A stretch of 31,154 nt of DNA from JASFYU01 sp045046905 (GCA_045046905.1 JASFYU010000100.1:1-31154); one strand, 5' to 3'; counted from the first letter of the stretch, positions 7,530 through 16,676 are shown. Program-made: numbers and translations. Notes: generated by a model from the letters alone, not told the origin.

Positions 7530-8435
7530 TCAAATTCCTAAGCTCCTTAAATAGTCACGATTGGCCTGAGCACTAAGCTTCGGATTTCCCATTCCTGGTA
7601 AAATATCTTGTTCCACTACAATCCAATCTTTATAATTCATTTCATGTAAGAGGGCCACGATGGCCTTAAAATCCACAGTACCTTCTCCGAGTTTACAAAA
7701 CACCCCTCGTTTTATGGCATCAAAGTAATCACCATTCGCTTTTTGCGACTCTGCCGCTATTTTCGCATCAAAATCTTTGAAGTGTACATGCCAAATTCTA
7801 TCGGCATAGACCCTTAGGGCTTTGAGAGGATCTCCTCCGCCAAAAGCATAATGACCCATGTCTAAACAGAGGCCTACTAACTTAGGATCCGTCAAGGCCA
7901 TTAGTTTTTCAACCTCTTGTGGGGTTTCGATATAGCCTGCGCAATGGTGATGAAAAACGGTTCGAATACCAAAGGTGTCTTTTACTATTTTAGCGATACC
8001 TTCTGCCCCACTGGCATAATTTATCCACTGCTGTTTTGTCAAGCCCATTTCTGGCCGAATTCTTCCTGCATTTTGTGTGCGTTCAGAAACAGAGCCATTG
8101 TCATCGGCAAGAACAATAAAGGCATTTTTATACCCTGCTTGATATAGTAGTTCAGCTACTTTCAGGGCAGATGTAATGCCTTGGTCATGTGTGGCCGTAT
8201 CTGCCAGTGCCACGGGAACAAATGCCCCCAATAACGCTAAGTCTCTTTTATGAATTTCTGACTTTAACTGATCTGGTGCCGTAGGCATATAACCCCAATC
8301 ACCAAGTTCAGTACCAATATATCCTGTTTCCTTGATTTCATCCAATACCTGTTCAAAGCCGATTTCTTCGGATTTCTCCTCCAAGTCAAACTCTAAGGCT
8401 CCCCATGAACAGGGGGCATTTGCAATTTTAATCAT
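7530..8435 (-). CDS. iolE: Inosose (2-keto-myo-inositol) dehydratase
   Basis: 301 residues, the normal IolE length. It dehydrates 2-keto-myo-inositol to 3D-(3,5/4)-trihydroxycyclohexane-1,2-dione. The N-terminus IANAPCSWGALEFD and GTELGDWGYMP are characteristic of IolE. The xylose-isomerase-like TIM barrel has acidic and histidine residues consistent with a metal site: HHHCAGYIE at 162-170, LDMGHYAFGGGD at 191-202, HVHFKD at 216-221 and VEQD at 274-277. The gene is 9 bases downstream of mmsA/iolA and 18 bases ahead of the second dehydrogenase. No isomerase-type paralogue (IolI) is seen in the window, so the isomerisation branch is either absent or elsewhere. Confidence 0.93.
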   Translation of the reverse strand: MIKIANAPCSWGALEFDLEEKSEEIGFEQVLDEIKETGYIGTELGDWGYMPTAPDQLKSEIHKRDLALLGAFVPVALADTATHDQGITSALKVAELLYQAGYKNAFIVLADDNGSVSERTQNAGRIRPEMGLTKQQWINYASGAEGIAKIVKDTFGIRTVFHHHCAGYIETPQEVEKLMALTDPKLVGLCLDMGHYAFGGGDPLKALRVYADRIWHVHFKDFDAKIAAESQKANGDYFDAIKRGVFCKLGEGTVDFKAIVALLHEMNYKDWIVVEQDILPGMGNPKLSAQANRDYLRSLGI

Positions 8436-8444
8436 GCTGTTTTC

Positions 8445-9920
8445 TTAAAACTTACGAGACCATATATTGGGCCATCTTTCAATGATTACTTTGGTCTGAG
8501 TGAAAAATTCTATGGCATGTTTGCCCTGCCCGTGCAGATCACCGAAGAAGCTATCTTTCCAGCCACTAAAGGGAAATTGGGCCATTGGAGCGGCCACCCC
8601 TATGTTTATACCAATATTACCTGCATCGGCCTCATTTCTAAATTTCCGGGCGCTTGCTCCACTTCCTGTAAATAAACAGGCCATATTACCATAGTTGCCA
8701 CTATTCACAAATTGCAATGCTTCTTCTATGTTTTTCATTGAAATAAGGCTCATTACTGGGCCAAAGATTTCTGTTTTGATCACTTCTTTGTCCAAGGCAA
8801 CATTTTCCAATATCGTCGGAGCAAGGAAATTTCCATTTTCGTATCCTGAAATGGAAGTATTTCTACCGTCCAGAAGTATTTTGGCTCCCTCGTCAATTCC
8901 TTTTTGAATCAGCCCTTCGATCCTATTCTTACTCTCAGGGGTTATAACAGGACCCATGCTCACGCCATCATCCCAGCCGTAGCCTGTAGTCCTTGATTTA
9001 ACCACTTCATAGAGGGCATCTTTTATTTCTCGTTTTTGATCACCTACGGTAATAATAGTAGAGGCCGCCAAACAACGTTGACCGGCACAGCCATACACAG
9101 AATCAGCAATAATTTTAGCAGACATTTCAATATCGGCATCAGGCAGTATGACCACTGGGTTTTTTGCTCCCCCTTGGGCCTGTACTCTTTTTCCGTTGGC
9201 CGTACCCTTAGAATAAATATATCGTGCTACGGGTGTGCTTCCTACAAAACTAATAGCCTTGATGGTCGGATGCTCTAAGATGGCATCTACTGATTCTTTG
9301 CCGCCATGCACCAAATTGACGAGTCCTTTTGGAAGGTCTAATTGATCGATGAATTCAAAAATTTTCATCATGGTCAATGGTACTTTTTCCGATGGCTTTA
9401 CAATAAAAGCATTGCCCGTGGCAATAGCATACGGAAGAAACCAAAAAACAATCATGCTCGGAAAATTAAAGGGCGTGATACATGCCGCTACACCCAAAGA
9501 TTGCCTGATCATCATCTCATCTACCCCTGTGGCAATATCTTCAATAACATCACCGGCTATTAGCATTGGCGTGCCACAGGCGACTTCTACATTTTCGATA
9601 GCCCGTTGAATTTCACCAAAAGATTCTCCTTTGGTCTTACCAGATTCTTTGGTGATAATTTCGGCCAATTCGTCGATGTTTTGCTCCAATAAAGATTTTA
9701 AATGATACAGTGCTTGTACCCTCTTAATCACAGGAACCTTACTCCATTCTTTGTACGCTTTATGGGCCACTAGAGTAGCCTGATCAACATCCTTTTTTGT
9801 GTCGGCACCGTAAGGAACTTTTGCCAAAATTTCTTGATTGGCAGGATTTATGACATCGATAGTCTGTTTTGAATTGCTCTCTGCCCAACGGCCGTTTATA
9901 TAATTTTTTAAACTTTCCAT
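8445..9920 (-). CDS. iolA: Methylmalonate-semialdehyde dehydrogenase (CoA-acylating)
   Basis: 491 residues, aldehyde dehydrogenase superfamily. It converts malonate semialdehyde from the inositol pathway (or methylmalonate semialdehyde from valine) to acetyl-CoA (or propionyl-CoA) with NAD+ and CoA. The nucleophile is Cys283 in GCAGQRCLA; TPFNFP at 149-154 holds the conserved Asn152. QGGAKN at 249-254 has Asn where hydrolytic aldehyde dehydrogenases carry the general base Glu, the hallmark of the CoA-dependent MMSDH subgroup. Context in the iol operon supports the iolA role; mmsA is the alternative symbol. It follows the symporter by 48 bases and precedes iolE by 9. Confidence 0.92.
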   Translation of the reverse strand: MESLKNYINGRWAESNSKQTIDVINPANQEILAKVPYGADTKKDVDQATLVAHKAYKEWSKVPVIKRVQALYHLKSLLEQNIDELAEIITKESGKTKGESFGEIQRAIENVEVACGTPMLIAGDVIEDIATGVDEMMIRQSLGVAACITPFNFPSMIVFWFLPYAIATGNAFIVKPSEKVPLTMMKIFEFIDQLDLPKGLVNLVHGGKESVDAILEHPTIKAISFVGSTPVARYIYSKGTANGKRVQAQGGAKNPVVILPDADIEMSAKIIADSVYGCAGQRCLAASTIITVGDQKREIKDALYEVVKSRTTGYGWDDGVSMGPVITPESKNRIEGLIQKGIDEGAKILLDGRNTSISGYENGNFLAPTILENVALDKEVIKTEIFGPVMSLISMKNIEEALQFVNSGNYGNMACLFTGSGASARKFRNEADAGNIGINIGVAAPMAQFPFSGWKDSFFGDLHGQGKHAIEFFTQTKVIIERWPNIWSRKF

Positions 9921-9968
9921 TTTTTTATGCTTAAATCTATGATGAACTCGTCTTGAGTTATTGCTTTA

Positions 9969-11567
9969 TTATCCGTTAGTTCCCAGTAATATATATATCA
10001 AAATAGTCACTGTACATAAGCCTATCGACATAGGTTTGGTATATTTCCATGACTCCAAATTAACGGCACCAACATCGGCAACCTCGTACATATTTCGTCT
10101 TGGATAAAAATAAGATACCCCGTACATTATGGCTACATTCAATACAAATTCAATGCCCCATAAATGCACAAAGTGTATGCCGTGACTGGTATAACCCCAG
10201 GTCATAAAAACGTAAAAAGACAGTCCGAAAATAAGTGCAGACTTGGCCCCTATGGCCGAAACTTTTTTCATAAAAAAGCCTGCCAGGAGAACTGAAGCAA
10301 TCGGAATAAAGAAAATGCCGTTCAATTCTTGGAGTAATTGGTACAAACCGTCTGAGGCATTTGCGACCATAGGCGCGGCAAAGATGGCTACCACAGCTAA
10401 AACAGCAGAGGTTACTTTTCCTATTTTCACCAGCTTAGAATCGCTAATATCTTTCTTTAGGTGTTTCTTGACAATATCAATGCTAAACAAGGTTGCGACC
10501 GAATTCAGTACTGAATTAAAGGTACTCAGTACGGCGCCCATAATGACCGCGGCAAAAAACCCAATCAACCATATAGGCAATACTTTTTTCACCAATCTCG
10601 GGTATACCGAATCTTGTTGGTCGAAATAAACATCCTGAAAATAATAATAACAGATTACACCGGGGAGTATAATGACCAAGGGGATTAATATTTTAAATAG
10701 CCCTGTTAACAATAGGCCTTTTTGAGCTTCCTTTAAATTCTTGGCCCCCAAAGCTCTTTGGATAATAGTCTGGTTCATGCCCCAAAAATATAACTGATTG
10801 ATGATCAGGCCCGTAAATATCACTTCAAAAGGCAATACAGAATCGGGGCCTCCAATGACATTGAACTTCTCAGGAGCATATTCATACACCTTAACCAGCC
10901 CATCAATGATATTATTATCACCGATAGACATCAGCGCCAGAATGGGAATCAGTAATCCGCCCAATAACAGGCCGATACCATTGATTGTATCGGAGTAAGC
11001 TACGGCCTTCAGTCCCCCAAAAATCGCATATATAGAGCCGATAGTACCAATTAGAACTACAGTAACCCACAGACCTTCTGTCTTATCGACCCCTAAAATC
11101 TCTGAAACTCCAAATAGACTTTCAATACCTATGGCCCCAGAATACAAGACAATGGGTAATAAGGTAACCACAAAAGAAAAAATCAGAATACCCGCAACCA
11201 TGGTGCGTGTTAGGTTATCGAACCGCTTTTCCAAAAATTGGGGAATCGTGGTCAGCCCCATTTTTAAATATTTTGGTACGAAAAAAATTGCTGCGATTAC
11301 CAATGCTATTGATGAAGTAACCTCCCAGGCAATGACAATAAAGCCATTGACATACGAATTTCCGTTCATTCCGATCAGATGTTCTGACGAGATATTGGTA
11401 AGCAACATAGACCCCGCAATGACCACTCCAGTCAAACTTCGTCCTCCTAAAAAATAGCCTTCTGAGGAACCTAAATTCGTCTTACGCAAGCTATACCATG
11501 TAAATAGGGCGACGCCTCCTGTAAAAAGGATGAAAGTGGCCAGGGTAATAATCAGATCAGTATCCAT
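9969..11567 (-). CDS. Sodium/solute symporter (SSS/SGLT family), likely inositol importer
   Basis: 532 residues with about 14 hydrophobic segments and a periplasmic-side N-terminus, as in vSGLT. Family marks include GYFLGGRSLTG, SMLLTNISSEHLIGMNG (unwound TM1 with the sodium site), AWEVTSS, KTEGLWVTVVLIGTIGSIYA followed by the GGLKAVAYSDTINGIGLL signature, and WGMNQTIIQRALGAKN. It would bring the substrate across the inner membrane using the sodium gradient, a mode common in marine Bacteroidota. Placement between iolD and iolA points to free inositol as substrate; eukaryotic SMIT inositol transporters belong to the same family. The specificity is from context, not from sequence. Confidence 0.85.
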   Translation of the reverse strand: MDTDLIITLATFILFTGGVALFTWYSLRKTNLGSSEGYFLGGRSLTGVVIAGSMLLTNISSEHLIGMNGNSYVNGFIVIAWEVTSSIALVIAAIFFVPKYLKMGLTTIPQFLEKRFDNLTRTMVAGILIFSFVVTLLPIVLYSGAIGIESLFGVSEILGVDKTEGLWVTVVLIGTIGSIYAIFGGLKAVAYSDTINGIGLLLGGLLIPILALMSIGDNNIIDGLVKVYEYAPEKFNVIGGPDSVLPFEVIFTGLIINQLYFWGMNQTIIQRALGAKNLKEAQKGLLLTGLFKILIPLVIILPGVICYYYFQDVYFDQQDSVYPRLVKKVLPIWLIGFFAAVIMGAVLSTFNSVLNSVATLFSIDIVKKHLKKDISDSKLVKIGKVTSAVLAVVAIFAAPMVANASDGLYQLLQELNGIFFIPIASVLLAGFFMKKVSAIGAKSALIFGLSFYVFMTWGYTSHGIHFVHLWGIEFVLNVAIMYGVSYFYPRRNMYEVADVGAVNLESWKYTKPMSIGLCTVTILIYILLGTNG

Positions 11568-11591
11568 TTTCTATTGTGGTTTAAAGGTTGG

Positions 11592-13451
11592 TTAGAGATA
11601 ATATTTCTGTGTTTTCTTGTTCTTTTGATAGTTTTCATAAGATTCACTTACTGCCTTTTTCTCTGATGTCTCTGCTATGGCAACATCCCACCATGTAAAT
11701 CCGGGTACTCCTTTTTTACGATCCACTTCAATGTAAATCAAGGTGGTATGGTCAATGGTTTTTGCCTTTTTTAAAGCTGCCTTCAATTCCTGCACATTTG
11801 CCGTCTTAATTACATAAGCGCCCATACTGGCAGCATTTGCAGGATAATCAATGGGTAAGAGCCCACCATCGAGTTGTTGAGTTTGTTCATTTCGATACCT
11901 ATAATAGGTGCCAAAACCTTCACTACCTACAAAATTAGACAGGCTTCCGATACTAGAATACCCATCATTGTTCAATAAAATAATGGTCATTTTTTGTCTC
12001 TCTTGAATAGCTGTTATAATTTCTTGGGCCATCATGAGGTAACTACCATCGCCTACCATTACATAGACCTCGCCATCAGGATTGGCCATTTTGGCTCCTA
12101 AACCGCCAGCAATTTCATAGCCCATACAAGAGTATCCATACTCCAAATGAAATCCTTTGGGATGTACTGTTCTCCATAATTTGTGTAGATCTCCGGGTAA
12201 GCTTCCCGCTGCACAGAGCACAATATCTTTGTCGGTCGCAAATGCGTTGACAGCCCCAATTACTTCGCCTTGAAACGCAGGGGTATCATTTTTCTCGGTA
12301 TATATCTCAGAAACAAAGGCATCCCAGCTTTTGTTGAATCCTTCTACTTTTTCTCGATATGCGTCACTTACTTCAAAATCGGATAATTGCTTATCGATTG
12401 CTTCTAGAATAACTTTGGCATCACCTACTAAAGGCAAGCCACCATGTTTAAAGGAGTCAAACTCTGTAATATTGATATTGATAAATTTCACCTCTGGATC
12501 TTGAAAAGCTGATTTAGAAATAGTAGTAAAATCACTATATCGTGTACCTAGACCAATGACAAGATCGGCATCATTGGCAATTTCTATGGCTCCTGGAGTT
12601 CCTGTCACGCCAGCGGCTCCTAAATTTTGGGGCTCATCATAGTTCAACGAGCCTTTTCCTGCAAAAGTTTCTGTAACGGGAATCCCCGTTCTATTTACCA
12701 GTTTTTTAAGTATTTCTGTAGCACCACTATAAATGGTACCGCCACCTGATACAATCAAGGGTCGCTTACTTTTCTTTATTTGACGTATCGCCTGCTCCAA
12801 CAGAATTTGATCTGGCATAGTCCTACCAACGGGCCATACCCGTTTTTCGAACATAGCAATGGGAAAATCGAAGGCCTCAGCCTGCACATCTTGAGGAATG
12901 CAGAGGGTAACCGCTCCTGTTTCCGCTTGAGAAGTCAACACCCGCATTACCTCAGGCAAAGCTGTAATTAGTTGTTCAGGTCGATTGATGCGATCCCAAT
13001 ATTTTGAAACGGGTTTAAAACAGTCGTTTACTGAAATATCTTGAGTGGCGGCCGATTCTAATTGCTGTAAAACGGGGGCTACTTGTCTGGAGGCAAAAAT
13101 ATCACCGGGAATTAACAATACCGGAATTCTATTGATGGTGGCCGCAGCTGCTGCGGTCAACATATTAGTTGCTCCCGGCCCAATAGAAGAGGTACAGACA
13201 AAAGTCTGCATTCGGTTTTTTACCTTGGCATACGCTGCGGCAGTATGTACCATTGCCTGTTCATTCCTTGCCACATATAGTGGAAAATCAGGATTTTGAT
13301 GCAGTGCCTGCCCTATGCCTGCTACATTACCATGCCCAAGAATACCAAGGCAGCCAGCAAAAAATTTGTTCTGAACACCGTCACGTTCCACATATTGATT
13401 TTTGAGATATGCAATAGTGGCCTGTGATACCGTTAGTCTTTTTGTTTTCAT
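11592..13451 (-). CDS. iolD: 3D-(3,5/4)-trihydroxycyclohexane-1,2-dione acylhydrolase
   Basis: 619 residues, thiamine-diphosphate enzyme of the acetolactate-synthase fold. It opens the ring of the dione to 5-deoxy-D-glucuronate. The N-terminus LTVSQATIAYLKNQYVERDG and the GCLGILGHGNVAGIGQAL segment are typical of IolD. Glu64 in ARNEQAMVH is in the place of the catalytic ThDP Glu. The ThDP/Mg motif GDGSYLMMAQEI to LNNDGYSS lies at about 464-490. Domain order is PYR, central (Rossmann-like, about 200-340), PP. It starts 143 bases after iolC, the widest gap in the operon, and that gap holds a repeat and a palindrome. It leads the symporter gene by 24 bases. Confidence 0.94.
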   Translation of the reverse strand: MKTKRLTVSQATIAYLKNQYVERDGVQNKFFAGCLGILGHGNVAGIGQALHQNPDFPLYVARNEQAMVHTAAAYAKVKNRMQTFVCTSSIGPGATNMLTAAAAATINRIPVLLIPGDIFASRQVAPVLQQLESAATQDISVNDCFKPVSKYWDRINRPEQLITALPEVMRVLTSQAETGAVTLCIPQDVQAEAFDFPIAMFEKRVWPVGRTMPDQILLEQAIRQIKKSKRPLIVSGGGTIYSGATEILKKLVNRTGIPVTETFAGKGSLNYDEPQNLGAAGVTGTPGAIEIANDADLVIGLGTRYSDFTTISKSAFQDPEVKFININITEFDSFKHGGLPLVGDAKVILEAIDKQLSDFEVSDAYREKVEGFNKSWDAFVSEIYTEKNDTPAFQGEVIGAVNAFATDKDIVLCAAGSLPGDLHKLWRTVHPKGFHLEYGYSCMGYEIAGGLGAKMANPDGEVYVMVGDGSYLMMAQEIITAIQERQKMTIILLNNDGYSSIGSLSNFVGSEGFGTYYRYRNEQTQQLDGGLLPIDYPANAASMGAYVIKTANVQELKAALKKAKTIDHTTLIYIEVDRKKGVPGFTWWDVAIAETSEKKAVSESYENYQKNKKTQKYYL

Positions 13452-13465
13452 ATGCTCTATATTTT

Positions 13466-13485
13466 GTTATTGATTAATCAACAAC
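13466..13485. promoter_or_regulatory. Palindrome upstream of iolD
   Basis: TTGATTAATCAA (13470-13481) is a perfect 12-base palindrome; with flanking GTT and AAC it becomes a 20-base inverted repeat with one mismatched pair. It lies 15 bases before the iolD start, within the only large gap of the operon. It could be a binding site for an internal promoter. No -33/-7 pair is clear. Confidence 0.3.
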
Positions 13486-13487
13486 CC

Positions 13488-13582
13488 CGACCCAAGGGTA
13501 CGAGGTATGCTTCCGAAAAAACATCTTTCATTTCGAGGCAGGCCTCGGAGAACCTGCCTGCGGGCATAGGCAGGTTAAACCC
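13488..13582 (+). repeat. Dispersed repeat, copy A
   Basis: It begins with the 17-mer CGACCCAAGGGTACGAG (itself a near palindrome), continues through a TTTCATTT block and ends with a hairpin AACCTGCC/GGCAGGTT (13551-13558 with 13569-13576) followed by TTAAACCC. The same parts in the same order recur at 16574-16676. It lies between iolC and iolD, so it would be transcribed within the operon and could form an RNA hairpin there. Confidence 0.65.
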
Positions 13583-13593
13583 TTAATGAGGGA

Positions 13594-14607
13594 TTAAAAC
13601 CCTCCATAAGATTCAATAAATTGTAATGATTCTTCCAAAGTGGGCATAAAATTGGCGCAGCCCTTCTTTGTCACTACCTGAGCACCGCTGGCATTGCCCA
13701 TACGACACGATTTATACAAATCCCACCCTTGTAAAATACCATATAAAAACCCTCCTGCAAAGGCATCGCCAGCACCGAGAACATTCAATATCTCTACCGG
13801 AAAACCCGGTACATCTTGCCTAGAACCGTTCTTGTTATATATACTAGCCCCATCAGAACCTCTCTTCACAATTAGGGTTTCTATACCAGAGGAAAGCAGT
13901 TGAGTTATAGATGCATTGATATCGCCTTTGATTTCGGGTGCAGAAATTTGCTGTTCTTTAATAACCACCTGTGAGCTATCGCTTAGGGTTGCGGCCAAAA
14001 TTTCTTCTTCGGTTCCGATTGCTATTTTTACGCGAGCTAGTATGGCCCGTACCGTTATGCCAAAGGCCCTGTAATCATGCCATTGATCAGCCCTAAAATC
14101 AAGATCTAAAACCACATTCACATTATTTTTATCGGCAATTTCGGTGGCAAAAAAAGTAGCGCTTCTGCTGGGTTCCTTATTCAATGCCGTACCGTTGATC
14201 AATAGTATTTTGTAGTCTTGAATCTGGGCTTTGAGAACATCATCAATATCAACTTGGCTATCGGCGGCATTGTCACGATAAAAGACCAAGGGAAATTTAT
14301 CAGGAGGCTCAATTCCTAAAACCACTGCACTACTTCTCGCATCATTCTTTACCGGAATACAATGGGTATTTACGTTTTCATTCTTCAGAAAATTCACAAT
14401 AAACTCACCCACTTTATCATTACCAACAGCGGTCAGCAGACTTACATTGACCCCTAGTCTGGCACAGGCAACGGCAATATTCAAAGGAGAACCGCCCACA
14501 AAGGCATCGAAGCCTTTAATATCATTGAACGGGGAACCAATATTTTGGGAATACAGATCAATTGAAGATCTACCAAAGGTGATTACATCAAATTTTTTCT
14601 TGGTCAT
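13594..14607 (-). CDS. iolC: 5-Dehydro-2-deoxygluconokinase
   Basis: 337 residues, PfkB/ribokinase family. It phosphorylates 2-deoxy-5-keto-D-gluconate to the 6-phosphate. The N-terminus FDVITFGRSSIDLYSQNIG and FVGGSPLNIAVACARLG (about 36-52) form the substrate lid and PfkB signature 1; GAGDAFAGGFLYG at about 276-288 is signature 2 with the catalytic Asp near 280. RSSIDLY near the N-terminus is typical of IolC. It sits 8 bases after iolB and is followed by the repeat-containing gap. Confidence 0.92.
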   Translation of the reverse strand: MTKKKFDVITFGRSSIDLYSQNIGSPFNDIKGFDAFVGGSPLNIAVACARLGVNVSLLTAVGNDKVGEFIVNFLKNENVNTHCIPVKNDARSSAVVLGIEPPDKFPLVFYRDNAADSQVDIDDVLKAQIQDYKILLINGTALNKEPSRSATFFATEIADKNNVNVVLDLDFRADQWHDYRAFGITVRAILARVKIAIGTEEEILAATLSDSSQVVIKEQQISAPEIKGDINASITQLLSSGIETLIVKRGSDGASIYNKNGSRQDVPGFPVEILNVLGAGDAFAGGFLYGILQGWDLYKSCRMGNASGAQVVTKKGCANFMPTLEESLQFIESYGGF

Positions 14608-14615
14608 CTGTTCTT

Positions 14616-15488
14616 TTATTTATTCATTTCAGCGGTTACCAAAGGCAATCTTTTGTCTTGCGATGACCATGAATCATAGATCCATTCATGATCTGGGTCA
14701 GTGGTATTTGCCAAGCATTGATCCGTTCCTGCCAAGAAATTAAGATAGTAGCAATGAAAACCATGTTCCGCAACAACGGGGTGAAAACCTTTTGGAATCA
14801 TAACCACATCATTATGCTCTGCCCTAACCATTTCATCTAATGATCGGTCTTTGGTATATACTTGTTGAATTGCATAGGCCCCTGGTTTTTGGAACTTATA
14901 AAAATAGGTCTCTTCCTGTATAGGCTCAAGTACATTACCGGCCTCATCTACAATTCTTTCGTCATGTTTATGTGCTGGAAAAGAACTCCAATTTCCTGAT
15001 GGGGTATAGACTTCTCTCGCTACCATTTTACTACAACCAAAACCTGGAGGCACCAAGTCATTAAACTGACGCGTGGCATTATCGCCCCCAAAAATAACAA
15101 CTGGCGTATCTTCAGGAGTGACAAATTTCGCAGGAAAATCTTCATCAGTCTTACACCAACCATAGGCAATATCTAAAACAGCACTGGTAGCTGTCAGGGT
15201 AAATTTGCTATTTCTAGAAAGGTACAATGTATGGGCAACGCCACTAAAAACATCTTTTCTTCCAGTTTTAGTTTCCCAACTACCCTTATTACTTTCTACC
15301 TTATAATTTCCGCTTAGCAATACAATGACCATTTCATTGTCTTGGGTCTCATGTTCCCAAACCTGCCCTTGGGTCATCTCTCTTGCTTCAAAATAAAGAA
15401 AATTCCAGTTTGCCGATTCAGGAGTAACGCTATGATAAACACCTGACCCTGTTTTTGGTTTTATCAATAATGGTGATTGTTTGCTCAT
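14616..15488 (-). CDS. iolB: 5-Deoxy-glucuronate isomerase
   Basis: 290 residues, the KduI/IolB cupin family with two cupin barrels. It isomerises 5-deoxy-D-glucuronate to 2-deoxy-5-keto-D-gluconate. YFEAREMTQGQVWEHETQD in the first half and the metal-site-like SSFPAHKHDER followed by EETYFYKF in the second half are typical of IolB. FHPVVAEHGFHCYYLNFLAG near the C-terminus is also conserved. It starts 3 bases after iolJ and ends 8 bases before iolC, so it is tightly packed in the operon. Confidence 0.93.
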   Translation of the reverse strand: MSKQSPLLIKPKTGSGVYHSVTPESANWNFLYFEAREMTQGQVWEHETQDNEMVIVLLSGNYKVESNKGSWETKTGRKDVFSGVAHTLYLSRNSKFTLTATSAVLDIAYGWCKTDEDFPAKFVTPEDTPVVIFGGDNATRQFNDLVPPGFGCSKMVAREVYTPSGNWSSFPAHKHDERIVDEAGNVLEPIQEETYFYKFQKPGAYAIQQVYTKDRSLDEMVRAEHNDVVMIPKGFHPVVAEHGFHCYYLNFLAGTDQCLANTTDPDHEWIYDSWSSQDKRLPLVTAEMNK

Positions 15489-15491
15489 GTT

Positions 15492-16433
15492 TTATTTTTT
15501 AAAATGACTTGCTTTGCCCGTAGCCCCTAAAAGGTCGAATTTATCGAGCATGAATTTTTCTTGTTCGTCTATATAGGTTTGTCCGGGTATGATAGGGTCA
15601 AAAAGTTCTGGAGAATTTTTAAAGAACTCTCTATGAACCCTTGCCCATAACAGTCTGGTATCAGTGGCAATATTTATTTTACAAACGCCATACGCAATAG
15701 CCTTGACAATTTCATCAGGCACTACCCCAGCAGCCCCTTGATCGAGCTTTCCTCCACTTGTATTGATGCGGTCAATCTCTTTTGGATCCACGGCCGAACC
15801 ACCATGCAGGACTATTGGAAAATTCGGAAGCTTATTCTGAATTTCTTCCAAGATATCAAATTGTATGCCTTGCCCACCTGAAAATTTATACGCCCCATGG
15901 CTTGTACCAACGGCCACAGCCAAACTATCACAGGCTGTCTTTTTTACAAATTCAACCACCTCATCAGGATGGGTATATTTAGCATGTTTCTCATCGATTG
16001 ATATATCATCCTCGACACCGCTCAGCACACCCAACTCAGCCTCTACGACAACATTATTCTTATGTGCTTGTTCGACAACAGACTTTGTTCTATCTATATT
16101 TTTTTCAAAAGAATCATGAGAGGCATCGATCATTACCGAATTATAGCCCTTAGATGCAATGGCATCAAAAGCATGCGCCTCATTGCCATGATCCAAATGA
16201 ATCGCATAAACCGCCTTGGGATACACTTTTGCAGCCGCAGCTATCATAGCCAATAACATATGAGCATTGGCATAGTTTCTCGCTACAGGGGTGGTTTGTA
16301 CTATAAATGGTGCATTAGCTTTTTGGCCTGCCCTGAAGAGACCATGAACCTGTTCCATAGTAAAAACATTCACCGCTGCAATGGCATAGAATCCATAACA
16401 TTTTTTATAAAGGGCCTTTGGCGAAATGAGCAT
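15492..16433 (-). CDS. iolJ: Class II aldolase, 6-phospho-5-dehydro-2-deoxy-gluconate aldolase
   Basis: 313 residues, class II (zinc) fructose-bisphosphate aldolase family. In this setting it would cleave 2-deoxy-5-keto-gluconate 6-phosphate to DHAP and malonate semialdehyde. Key residues are present: IHLDHG at 79-83 (Asp81 catalytic, His82 zinc), EAELG at 131-135, GTSHG at 176-180 (His179 zinc), LHGGS at 209-213 (His210 zinc) and NIATD at 254-258 (phosphate binding). A glycolytic fructose-bisphosphate or tagatose-bisphosphate aldolase cannot be excluded by motif alone; operon position with iolB 3 bases away makes the inositol role far likelier. It is the first gene of the operon, with a palindromic operator about 95-115 bases upstream. 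Confidence 0.85.
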   Translation of the reverse strand: MLISPKALYKKCYGFYAIAAVNVFTMEQVHGLFRAGQKANAPFIVQTTPVARNYANAHMLLAMIAAAAKVYPKAVYAIHLDHGNEAHAFDAIASKGYNSVMIDASHDSFEKNIDRTKSVVEQAHKNNVVVEAELGVLSGVEDDISIDEKHAKYTHPDEVVEFVKKTACDSLAVAVGTSHGAYKFSGGQGIQFDILEEIQNKLPNFPIVLHGGSAVDPKEIDRINTSGGKLDQGAAGVVPDEIVKAIAYGVCKINIATDTRLLWARVHREFFKNSPELFDPIIPGQTYIDEQEKFMLDKFDLLGATGKASHFKK

Positions 16434-16470
16434 AAAAATCAGTATTACAAAATGAATTCAAGCGGTGATC

Positions 16471-16546
16471 GAATACTCAAAAAAACAATAAAATAATGAT
16501 TCTATGAAAGATTTTGGAAGCAACCCTTATGCAAAGGTTTGCATAA
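16471..16546 (-). promoter_or_regulatory. Operator/promoter module of the iol operon (copy 1)
   Basis: A 20-base palindrome TTATGCAAA-GG-TTTGCATAA fills 16527-16546 (perfect 9-base arms). Between it and the iolJ start is a conserved AT-rich block on the plus strand beginning GAATACT at 16471, then a run of seven A and CAATAAAATAATG. A second copy of the whole module, same length and spacing, is at 26874-26949; my ungapped hand alignment gives about 80 percent identity. The palindrome form fits LacI/GalR-family operators, though the centre is GG rather than the usual CG. The LacI gene at 18280-19335 is the obvious candidate regulator. Confidence 0.65.
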
Positions 16547-16573
16547 AAATCTGGTCTGTAAAGTAAACTGCCT

Positions 16574-16676
16574 CGACCCAAGGGTACGAGATATTATAAT
16601 TTAGGAACTTCCTTTTCATTTTGACGCAGCCCCAAGTACGGGGAAGGAGACCTGTCTTTGCAGGCAGGTTAAACCC
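16574..16676 (+). repeat. Dispersed repeat, copy B
   Basis: It carries the same 17-mer CGACCCAAGGGTACGAG at 16574-16590, a TTTTCATTTTGACG block, an imperfect hairpin around ACCTGTC/GGCAGGT and the end TTAAACCC, matching copy A at 13488-13582 in order and orientation. It lies upstream of the iol operator, in the gap after the secreted phosphatase gene (stop at 16747). It may serve as a 3' hairpin for that gene. The rest of the 313-base gap 16434-16746 holds only the operator module. Confidence 0.6.

Noticed and set aside
10243..10629. A 128-codon open frame on the plus strand opposite the symporter gene
   Set aside because: Antisense to strongly conserved transmembrane coding sequence; no signal, domain or start context.
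11592..13451. Acetolactate synthase large subunit
   Set aside because: The ThDP fold is shared, but the 619-residue length, N-terminal sequence and iol context fit IolD.
15492..16433. Ordinary glycolytic fructose-bisphosphate aldolase
   Set aside because: The class II residues fit, but the gene leads a tight operon with iolB and iolC and supplies the only missing pathway step, so IolJ is preferred.
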